Part shown: positions 1 through 7,127 of the stretch, piece after piece | Layout: every line of letters begins with the position of its first letter | How positions within the stretch are numbered: the stretch's first letter is position 1 | Assembly: GCA_033851915.1 (NCBI GenBank) | Contig: JAWSVM010000001.1 | Span: forward strand, 558,001-622,000 | Direction of reading: 5' to 3' | DNA from: UBA1672 sp033851915 | GTDB taxonomy: Bacteria > Pseudomonadota > Alphaproteobacteria > Micavibrionales > Micavibrionaceae | DNA length: 64,000 nt | Made by a program: the position numbers and the translations under genes | The notes under the pieces: model-generated | What the model was told of the DNA's origin: nothing | Seen by the model: the letters and a program-made list of their open reading frames with translations, nothing else | Databases searched by the model: none

Positions 1-1673
1 CCAACACCGGCATAGATGACATCATCGCCATCCAGTGCCTCGATAATATTGCGATCAGACCCAAGCGCCGAGGTAGAGGATGTCGCCGTATATGCATCCG
101 CATTATCCGTGAGTTTCTCGATGAGAGATAAAGGAGAATCATTATCAAATTTTACACCGGAAAAATAATTCCATTCGGCAAATTCTATGTTTTCTATGTG
201 ATGACCAGCAGAAAAGTGATCCTTTATTGTTATAAGACCGTCTCGATCACTAAATGAAAGAACAAGGTCATTATCAATGTACGAAAATATGGTGTTGACC
301 AAAACAATTCCAGAAGAAAGAACCATTGAGTCGTTTACGCCAGATTCATCATAAATGACATTTTCTCCCATTGTCGTATAGTACCCATAATAATTATGCG
401 TAACTGAGCTAAACGCATAAATATCATTTCCGTTACCCCCGCGAATATCCGAAAATCCTGCTGTATAATCATTCAGGATAGCAGAGCTCCCCGTTAGAAT
501 AATATCATCGCCAGCCCCACCCAATACCAACTTATCTTTATTTTCACCTGAATGGGATACAATAACATCGTTCCCAATCCCAGCATGGACAGTATCACCA
601 CCAAAAACAGAATAAATCAAATCATCGCCAGCGCCACCGTTTATATAATCATCATCCGCACCATCACGAACATCATCATCGCCATCACCAGCATAGATTT
701 CTTTTCGTCCTATACCCGGGATTCCTGCACCAGAATATCCACGAATCCAGTCATTTCCATCACCACCATAAACAATATCTATTCCATCACCAGTCCACAC
801 ATCATCATCACCCGCACCAGCATCAAGAAAGTCATTCCCTTCACCTCCATGCAACTCATCATCACCTGAGCCACCATAAAGTTTATCATTACCACCATGC
901 CCTAGAAGGCTATCATTACCGCCATAACCGTATATAATATCATCTCCAGGAGATAAGCTGTCGACACCAGGGCCATTGATTTTATCTCCATACAAACCAT
1001 CAGCACCATCTGTTCCATAAAGTTTATCATTACCATCCCCACCGTAAACAGCTGAACCGTAAGAAAGTGGATTGGAAATGCCGTAAAAAATATCATCGCC
1101 TTCCCCAAGCCAGAGTGATCCGACATGACCATAGGCAACATCATTGCCAGTTCCTGCCCAAACTTGAAAAGCATAACTTAGAAAAAGAAGGTCATCTCCT
1201 TCCTTAGCATTCCCTGAAGGTGTGGCGCTGCTACTATTCATAGTCGCATCTGTTCCCACACCAATGAACATAATATCGTTTCCAGAAGACCCCTGCACCA
1301 TTGCCCAGCCACCAGCTAATCCTTGCGTAAAAACCAAATTAGAATCCGTAAGGTCAATAGTGTTTCCGCTTATAAAATTCAAAGTTTCAATCATTGAACT
1401 AGAAGACAAAAAATGATCTTCAATGCGAATTGTTCCACCATCCTGAACATCAATAAACAAATCATCGCCATCTTGCACTAACGCTATAGAGCGCCAATCA
1501 ATCGCAGCATCAAACTGGATGGTGTCATTACCGCCGGAATCCACAATTACATCATTCCAACCGGTCAGGTAATAGCGAAACAAATCATTTCCACCAAGCC
1601 CTTGAATCGTATCATCTTCTAACAAGTTCGTATCCAGTGTATCGTCGCCTGTTGTTCCTGTGATCGTCGCCAT
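1..1673 (-). CDS. RTX-type calcium-binding repeat protein (N-terminal part, cut by window edge)
   Basis: About 557 codons are visible without a stop, running off the left edge. The protein is built largely of glycine/aspartate-rich nonapeptides of the hemolysin-type calcium-binding kind (GGxGxDxxx, for example GGAGDDLIYSV, GGNGNDIYAF, GEGDDIFYG), dense from about residue 190 to 390, between less regular beta-rich stretches that also resemble RTX-associated segments (LTDSNLVFTQG, ITIKDHFSAGHHIENIEF). Such repeats fold into Ca2+-stabilised beta-rolls after secretion, usually by a type I secretion system that reads a C-terminal signal; that end is outside the window. There is no N-terminal signal peptide (start MATITGTTGDDTL), consistent with type I export. 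The ATG at 1673 is preceded by AGGAGA at 1681-1686, 7 bases upstream. No enzymatic domain is visible in this part. No ABC transporter/HlyD gene lies on the visible side. Confidence 0.85.
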   Translation of the reverse strand, partial: MATITGTTGDDTLDTNLLEDDTIQGLGGNDLFRYYLTGWNDVIVDSGGNDTIQFDAAIDWRSIALVQDGDDLFIDVQDGGTIRIEDHFLSSSSMIETLNFISGNTIDLTDSNLVFTQGLAGGWAMVQGSSGNDIMFIGVGTDATMNSSSATPSGNAKEGDDLLFLSYAFQVWAGTGNDVAYGHVGSLWLGEGDDIFYGISNPLSYGSAVYGGDGNDKLYGTDGADGLYGDKINGPGVDSLSPGDDIIYGYGGNDSLLGHGGNDKLYGGSGDDELHGGEGNDFLDAGAGDDDVWTGDGIDIVYGGDGNDWIRGYSGAGIPGIGRKEIYAGDGDDDVRDGADDDYINGGAGDDLIYSVFGGDTVHAGIGNDVIVSHSGENKDKLVLGGAGDDIILTGSSAILNDYTAGFSDIRGGNGNDIYAFSSVTHNYYGYYTTMGENVIYDESGVNDSMVLSSGIVLVNTIFSYIDNDLVLSFSDRDGLITIKDHFSAGHHIENIEFAEWNYFSGVKFDNDSPLSLIEKLTDNADAYTATSSTSALGSDRNIIEALDGDDVIYAGV

Positions 1674-1680
1674 GATGGGC

Positions 1681-1686
1681 TCTCCT
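1681..1686 (-). promoter_or_regulatory. Ribosome binding site of the RTX gene
   Basis: AGGAGA on the minus strand, 7 bases from the ATG at 1673. It fixes the start of the RTX reading frame, which has no signal peptide. Confidence 0.7.
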
Positions 1687-1985
1687 GTGGTTTATATGAT
1701 GAATGGAAATACAAATGTAGGTAGAAAAAATCTAAAAGGATATCTAGAAAATGTATTAATTTTTCTATATGATGCGCTCTTCTTATTTGTTGTCGTGAGT
1801 ATTTTTAAAACAACGATTGTAACAGCCTGAGAAAAGTTATCATTAGGCTTTCAGCACAGCCATTTTTCACTTTTATTTAAGATCTCTACAGTCGAGGGAT
1901 CCATTAGAGATGTGCGCGTGGCGTGATGACATACAATATGAAGATTAATTGAAATCTTAACACTTATTTACCCGAATAGTGTAGT
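1687..1985. other. AT-rich divergent intergenic region
   Basis: This gap of about 300 bases separates the divergent RTX gene and the copper operon, so it should hold promoters for both. It contains no open frame I can support. A 6-bp inverted repeat AAGATT/AATCTT (1941-1946 and 1953-1958) lies about 30 bases before the first gene of the copper operon and could be an operator for a metal sensor. It does not match a CueR or CsoR box that I can recognise. A second weak repeat (AGCCT near 1825, AGGCT near 1850) is also present. Confidence 0.4.
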
Positions 1986-2366
1986 ATGAGAAATATGAGA
2001 AAAGTTTTACTTGGATTTATGACGCTTTTAATGTTCACACCTATTTTGATGTGTGGCATGGCGTTTTGTCCGACTATGGCGAATGCAGCAGGGCAACCAT
2101 CCTGTCATCAGGCAGATGACAACGACAGAGATAGTCTTATGCTGGCTATAGATTGCATGGGTGTTGATCTCTTTCAGGCAAGTGTAAGCAGTGATATTCA
2201 GCCTGATCAATCCGCAGATAGTGTAAGTTATGTATGGGCTGATCTGGTGGCTGGTTATAGTGTTCAGATTGATACTATTAACGGCATTCGTGGCCCGCCT
2301 GACAAGGTTGAGCGACTACAAAATCAACTCTCCATTATTCTCACAACACAGCGTTTTCGCATCTAA
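1986..2366 (+). CDS. Small exported Cys-containing protein, first gene of copper efflux operon
   Basis: A 126-residue protein with an N-terminal hydrophobic signal (about residues 5-35, with a CGMAFCP stretch in it) and a short polar mature part carrying further cysteines (SCHQ, DCMG). I do not recognise a named domain. Small Cys/Met/His-containing exported proteins often precede cusB-like genes, and the 45-base gap to cusB on the same strand suggests a shared transcript. A role in periplasmic copper handling is inferred from position only. A second ATG at 1995 is a possible start; neither has a clear Shine-Dalgarno sequence. Cysteines inside the hydrophobic segment leave a lipoprotein or membrane-anchored form possible. 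Confidence 0.6.
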   Translation: MRNMRKVLLGFMTLLMFTPILMCGMAFCPTMANAAGQPSCHQADDNDRDSLMLAIDCMGVDLFQASVSSDIQPDQSADSVSYVWADLVAGYSVQIDTINGIRGPPDKVERLQNQLSIILTTQRFRI

Positions 2367-2411
2367 AACACTCCTTTTTTCGTTTTTTAACGCAAGAAAA
2401 GGAGTATTGTT

Positions 2412-3662
2412 GTGCGTGTTTTTATTTTATTATTATGTGTTTTTGCACTCGGCATTGGTGTCGGTGTTGGTCTTAAATTGTTGCCTTCTTCCGGTGAAGG
2501 GGGGATGCACTCTGACTCTAAATCCACTGAACGAGAAATTGCCTATTGGGTTGCTCCAATGGACCCTAATTTCCGCAGTGATGAACCGGGGCAATCTCCG
2601 ATGGGTATGGACTTGGTTCCTGTCTATGAAGACGAATTAAGCGGAGGGGCAAGCGCACCGGAAGGCGCAATTAAGATAGATCCGATTTACACGCATACAC
2701 TTGGTGTAAAGACCGACGAAGTCGCGCAGCAGGAATTTGGCAGGCACATACGTGCTTTTGGAAAAATTGCATCTAGCACGCGCCTTGAACATGCTGTAGA
2801 TGTGCGAACAAAAGGCTGGATTGTTGATTTGGCTGTTGGCGCTGTGGGGGATGCCGTTCAAAAGGGTGATCTTCTCTTTACCTATTACAGCCCTGATCTG
2901 ATGACTGCGCAAGCAGACTTTATGATTGGAAGGCGGATTGGTGGTGCTAAGCAGCGTCTGCGTCTTTTTGGTATGGATGATAAAGCCATTGAGGTGCTGA
3001 GAAAGAAAGGGAGATTCTTAGAGAAGACACCTTTTCATGCGCCAGTTGATGGAACTGTGACCTTGCTCAGTGTGCGCAAAGGGGCACATGTGAGTGAAGG
3101 CGGGAACGTGATGATGATCCAAGATTTTTCCAGGCTTTGGGTGAATGTTTATGTTCCGATACGTGATGCTCAGTTTTTAAGGGTGGGTACACTTACCAAA
3201 GTCACTCTTCCGGAGACAGGCGAAACGTACGAAACGTCCATTGATTTCATCCACCCGGTGAACGACCCGCAAAGCCGAACGGTCATGGTGCGCCTTATCC
3301 TTGAAAACCCTGATGGTATTTTAAAGCCGGATACCTATATTGATGCGCTTTTTAAAGCTGATGTGCAATCTCGCTTAGCCGTTCCGGTAGAAGCCGTTCT
3401 TTACAGCTCTATGGGGGCGTATGTGATGGAAGATGCAGGTGAGGGGTATTTCCGTCCGGTCATGGTCACAACGGGAATTACTGCAAATGGTTTAACTGAA
3501 ATTAAAAGCGGCCTAAAATCCGGTCAGCACATTGTTACGTCCGGTCAGTTCATGCTGGATGCTGAAAGCAATTTACGTGGTGGTATGGCCGCGATGGGGC
3601 ATGACCATGGCGACATGAAAGACGGGACACAAGAGGAGGGGGCAGCTCATGGACAACATTAA
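2412..3662 (+). CDS. cusB: CusB-like periplasmic adaptor of Cu(I)/Ag(I) RND efflux system
   Basis: A 416-residue membrane fusion protein that would join the inner-membrane pump CusA to an outer-membrane channel and pass metal to the pump. Residues 1-25 form a signal/anchor segment. Residues 45-74 are the heavy-metal-binding domain typical of this group (YWVAPMDPN, SPMGMDLVPVY). Barrel-sandwich and beta-barrel sequences follow (FHAPVDGTVTLLSVRKG, LWVNVYVPI). The C-terminal 27 residues are rich in His and Met (MGHDHGDMKD, AAHGQH), an extra metal-binding tail. The start is GTG at 2412, with AGGAG 7 bases upstream; an overlapping 136-residue frame is a shadow. The gene overlaps cusA by 14 bases, which implies translational coupling. 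No cusC/TolC-like channel gene is nearby. Confidence 0.92.
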   Translation: MRVFILLLCVFALGIGVGVGLKLLPSSGEGGMHSDSKSTEREIAYWVAPMDPNFRSDEPGQSPMGMDLVPVYEDELSGGASAPEGAIKIDPIYTHTLGVKTDEVAQQEFGRHIRAFGKIASSTRLEHAVDVRTKGWIVDLAVGAVGDAVQKGDLLFTYYSPDLMTAQADFMIGRRIGGAKQRLRLFGMDDKAIEVLRKKGRFLEKTPFHAPVDGTVTLLSVRKGAHVSEGGNVMMIQDFSRLWVNVYVPIRDAQFLRVGTLTKVTLPETGETYETSIDFIHPVNDPQSRTVMVRLILENPDGILKPDTYIDALFKADVQSRLAVPVEAVLYSSMGAYVMEDAGEGYFRPVMVTTGITANGLTEIKSGLKSGQHIVTSGQFMLDAESNLRGGMAAMGHDHGDMKDGTQEEGAAHGQH

Positions 3663-6600
3663 TCGCATACATGATCCGTCCAATAGCTTTGCGGCCAAGA
3701 TTATTGATTGGTCGGTGGGCAACCGTTTCTTTGTGATGCTTGGTGCATTGGTGCTGTTGGTGGCAGGCGTTATTTCTATCACGACAATTCCGTTAGATGC
3801 CATTCCTGATCTATCCGATACGCAAGTGATTATTCGCACGGATTTTCCCGGGCAAGCGCCGCAGGTTATTGAAGATCAAGTTACCTTTCCGCTTTCTACG
3901 CAAATGCTTGGTTTGCCAAAAACCAAAGTCGTGCGTGGTTTTTCTATGTTTGGTACATCATTCATTTATATCGTATTTGAAGATGGTGTTGATATGTATT
4001 GGGCGCGGAGCCGTGTTTTAGAGGCTCTATCGCAGGTGAGAGGCAAATTGCCCGATGGCGCGGAGCCGCAACTGGGGCCGGATGCAACCGGTGTCGGCTG
4101 GGTGTTTCAATACGCGCTGTTTGATCGCACGGGTAAACATGATTTATCGGAACTGCGTAGCCTGCAAGATTGGTTTGTGCGTTTTGAGCTGGCCACGGTT
4201 GATGGTGTAGCGGAAGTTGCTAGTGTTGGCGGGTTCGTAAAAGAATATCAGGTCTTGGTTGATCCGAATAAACTGCGTGCTTTTAATATATCTCTGCAGA
4301 CGGTTATTGAGGTCGTGCGCAGTGCCAATCAAGAAACAGGCGGGCGCACCTTGGAGATGGCCGAAACGGAATATCTGATCCGTTCTTTTGGCTATGTTCG
4401 CCAGCCTGAAGATTTACAGCAAGCTGTTTTAAAAACTGTGGATGGGATACCGATTACCGTCGGTGATGTGGCGCGCGTGGTTAAAGGGCCGGCAATTCGG
4501 CGCGGTGTTACCGAGCTTAATGGCATGGGTGAAGCGGTGGGCGGTATTGTTGTGATGCGTCCCGGTGCGAATGCGCTGGATGTTATTCATAACGTTAAAG
4601 AGCGCCTTGAAAGTATAAGGCAAGGTTTGCCAAGTGGTGTGGAATTGACTGTCGTCTATGACCGCAGCACCTTAATTGAAGGTTCGGTGAATTATCTCAA
4701 AGATAAACTGATCGAAGAAAGCTTGATGGTTGCTATTATTACCATTCTCTTCTTGCTTCATGCACGCAGTGCCTTGGTCGCTATTATCACCATTCCGTTA
4801 GGCATTTTAGCCGCCTTTATTATTATGAATGCGCAAGGGATTACGGCCAATATCATGTCACTTGGTGGCATTGCTATTGCCATTGGTGCGATGGTGGATG
4901 CGTCCATTGTTATGGTTGAAAATGCGCATAGGAAACTAGCCGGAATGGCAGATGCCAGTAAGAAGGAAAAGGAAGCTGCCCTTATACAAGCCGTTAAGGA
5001 AGTTGGGCCGGGATTGTTCTTTTCTCTGTTAATTATTACCGTTTCTTTTTTCCCTGTTTTTGCTCTGACAGGGCAATCGGCTAAGATGTTTACGCCTCTG
5101 GCTTTTACCAAAACTTATGCGATGGCGGCGGCGGCATTTCTATCGGTCACAGTTGTTCCTGTTTTGATGCTATGGCTGATTAAAGGAAAGATAAAGCGTG
5201 AAGATGAAAACCCCGTCAATCGTTTCTTTATTGCGCTGTATTACCCATGTTTGAATGCGGCATTAAAGTGGCGTAAGGCGACGATTATTCTAGCGCTTGC
5301 GGCTCTGCTTAGCACCGCGATTCCGGCTTCAAAGTTGGGCAGTGAATTTATGCCGCCGCTTTATGAAGGCAGTTTGCTTTACATGCCGATGACCTTGCCG
5401 GGTGTCTCTATCACTAAAGCGCGGGAGATTTTGCAGGTCACGAACCGTCAGATTATGACGATACCCGAAGTAAAGCAGGTATTTGGAAAGGCCGGGCGTT
5501 CAGATTCTGCCACTGATCCCGCGCCGCTGGCCATGATTGAAACATGGATTGAGCTGAAACCACGTGAAGAGTGGCGCTCCGGTATGACTCCCGAGAAATT
5601 AAAGGCTGAATTAAATAAGCGCGTGGGTCTGCCCGGAATGATGAATAGCTGGGGTTACCCCATCAAAATCCGGCTGGATATGCTGACAACAGGTATCCGC
5701 ACACCTGTTGGTATTAAAGTTGCTGGATCGGATTTAAATACTATAGATAAAATTGCCAAAGAGGTTGAAGCTCTGGTGCGTGAAGTGCCGGGTACCCGCA
5801 GCGCGATTGCTGATCGGGTTGTTGGTGGTAAATATATTGAAATAGAACCCGACCGCCGTGAGATTGCGCGTTACGGTATCTCTATAAAGACAATTCAACT
5901 GGTTGTTAAAACGGCTCTTGGCGGGATGCAGCTTGATGAAGCTGTAGAAGGGCGTGAGCGTTACCCAATTATGCTGCGCTATGACCGTCCGTTCCGTGAA
6001 CATGTTTCCGATCTGGACAATATTCTCGTCCCTACGCCTGCCGGAGCACATATCCCACTCGCTGATCTGGCGAGTATTCGCATTGCCGAAGGGCCATCCA
6101 TGATTAAATCAGAAGATGCGCGGCTGAATGGTTGGGTGTTTGTGGATATTGAAGGACGCGATATTGGCTCTTACATCAGCGATTTACAAGGCAAGCTAAA
6201 AACCGTTGATCTACCGCAAGGCTATACGCTGAAAATTTCCGGTCAGTTTGAACAAATGCAGGAAGCCGGTGAACGCTTGAAAATTGCTATTCCGGCGACG
6301 CTCCTGATTATTGTGACGTTGCTTTATATGCATTTTGGGACGTGGGATCGGACGTTACTTATTATGCTGTCTGTACCGTTTGGTATCATCGGCGGTGTAT
6401 GGTGGACATGGTTGGCCGGATATCATCTTTCCGTCGCTGTGGTCGTTGGCTTTATTGCGTTGGCCGGTATTGCTGTGGAAACAGCCATAATTATGCTGAT
6501 CTATCTTGATCAGCGCATGCGCGAACATCCGGTTCATACTTTTGAGGATTTGTTAGACAATGTGCGCCATGGAGCAATCCAACGTTTGCGGCCTAAGCTT

Positions 6601-6816
6601 ATGACTGTCAGTACCGTTATTCTTGGCCTGATTCCTATTTTTCTAACCACCGGGCCGGGTTCTGATGTGATGCGCCGCATTGCCTTGCCAATGATCGGCG
6701 GTATGATTACGACTATGATCCTGACGCTTATTCTAATCCCTGTTTTATACGCTGTATATATGCAATGGAAACTCAAACTCCCTTTGGAAGGAAACCAAAA
6801 TGAAAACTCAAACTAA
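3649..6816 (+). CDS. cusA: CusA-like heavy-metal RND efflux pump
   Basis: A 1055-residue proton-driven transporter of the HME-RND family, the usual length for CusA/CzcA, with 12 expected membrane helices and two large periplasmic loops. The TM4 segment with charged relay residues is present (GAMVDASIVMVENAH). The three methionines that bind Cu(I)/Ag(I) in E. coli CusA (M573, M623, M672) align by a constant offset of 6 with Met579 (LLYMPM), Met629 (PLAMIETW) and Met678 (RLDMLTTG), supporting Cu/Ag rather than Zn/Co/Cd. This alignment is from memory of the E. coli protein. The start overlaps the end of cusB; the stop overlaps the start of the bufferin gene by 17 bases. The outer-membrane partner must be encoded elsewhere. 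Confidence 0.95.
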   Translation: MDNINRIHDPSNSFAAKIIDWSVGNRFFVMLGALVLLVAGVISITTIPLDAIPDLSDTQVIIRTDFPGQAPQVIEDQVTFPLSTQMLGLPKTKVVRGFSMFGTSFIYIVFEDGVDMYWARSRVLEALSQVRGKLPDGAEPQLGPDATGVGWVFQYALFDRTGKHDLSELRSLQDWFVRFELATVDGVAEVASVGGFVKEYQVLVDPNKLRAFNISLQTVIEVVRSANQETGGRTLEMAETEYLIRSFGYVRQPEDLQQAVLKTVDGIPITVGDVARVVKGPAIRRGVTELNGMGEAVGGIVVMRPGANALDVIHNVKERLESIRQGLPSGVELTVVYDRSTLIEGSVNYLKDKLIEESLMVAIITILFLLHARSALVAIITIPLGILAAFIIMNAQGITANIMSLGGIAIAIGAMVDASIVMVENAHRKLAGMADASKKEKEAALIQAVKEVGPGLFFSLLIITVSFFPVFALTGQSAKMFTPLAFTKTYAMAAAAFLSVTVVPVLMLWLIKGKIKREDENPVNRFFIALYYPCLNAALKWRKATIILALAALLSTAIPASKLGSEFMPPLYEGSLLYMPMTLPGVSITKAREILQVTNRQIMTIPEVKQVFGKAGRSDSATDPAPLAMIETWIELKPREEWRSGMTPEKLKAELNKRVGLPGMMNSWGYPIKIRLDMLTTGIRTPVGIKVAGSDLNTIDKIAKEVEALVREVPGTRSAIADRVVGGKYIEIEPDRREIARYGISIKTIQLVVKTALGGMQLDEAVEGRERYPIMLRYDRPFREHVSDLDNILVPTPAGAHIPLADLASIRIAEGPSMIKSEDARLNGWVFVDIEGRDIGSYISDLQGKLKTVDLPQGYTLKISGQFEQMQEAGERLKIAIPATLLIIVTLLYMHFGTWDRTLLIMLSVPFGIIGGVWWTWLAGYHLSVAVVVGFIALAGIAVETAIIMLIYLDQRMREHPVHTFEDLLDNVRHGAIQRLRPKLMTVSTVILGLIPIFLTTGPGSDVMRRIALPMIGGMITTMILTLILIPVLYAVYMQWKLKLPLEGNQNENSN

Positions 6817-7123
6817 AAAACGTGCAATCTCTACAGTTCTTTCAGCTGCCGTATTAACGCTTTCAACGACGGGCGCTTTGGCGCATTTAGAACCGAAGAA
6901 AGGCGAAAATGTGGAAAAATGCTACGGCGTGGTTAAGGCAGGTAAAAATGATTGTGCAACCAAGGTCGGCAAACACGGCTGCGCAGGTATGGCAAAAACT
7001 GATGCTGACCCTAATGAGTGGGTTAAATTACCAAGTGGCCTTTGTGAAAAACTGGTTGGTGGTTGGAATTCTGATAAAACGGAAACTCTGGATATTAATA
7101 AATCTATGAATGATGAGAATTAA
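6800..7123 (+). CDS. Bufferin-type metallophore precursor (BufA1/DUF2282 family)
   Basis: A 107-residue exported small protein. Residues 1-28 form a signal peptide ending TGALA. The mature part has exactly four cysteines (41, 52, 61, 82) in the spacing and context of the DUF2282 family: EKCYGV, KAGKNDCA, HGCAG, GLCEKLVGG. Members of this family (bufferins) are ribosomally made precursors whose cysteines are converted to copper-binding thiooxazoles by a DUF692/MNIO enzyme (BufB) with a partner (BufC), then exported to buffer periplasmic copper. Here the gene overlaps the end of cusA by 17 bases and has AAGGA before its ATG, so it is co-translated with a Cu/Ag pump. No bufB or bufC lies in the window; the next gene is convergent and 4 bases away. 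Family assignment is strong; actual modification is inference. Confidence 0.85.
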   Translation: MKTQTKKRAISTVLSAAVLTLSTTGALAHLEPKKGENVEKCYGVVKAGKNDCATKVGKHGCAGMAKTDADPNEWVKLPSGLCEKLVGGWNSDKTETLDINKSMNDEN

Positions 7124-7127
7124 TAGC

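Noticed and set aside
552..869. Ile/Thr/Ser-rich 105-residue plus-strand frame inside the RTX region
   Set aside because: It is the antisense of the GD-rich nonapeptide repeats, with no start signal.
540..1150. Short repeated DNA units resembling a repeat array (possible CRISPR)
   Set aside because: The periodicity is 27 bases and follows the codons of Gly/Asp nonapeptides; units vary and there are no spacers.
2230..2640. 136-residue plus-strand frame overlapping the small exported protein and cusB
   Set aside because: It overlaps two better-supported frames, has no ribosome site, and its sequence is a frame-shifted reading of the cusB signal and metal-binding region.
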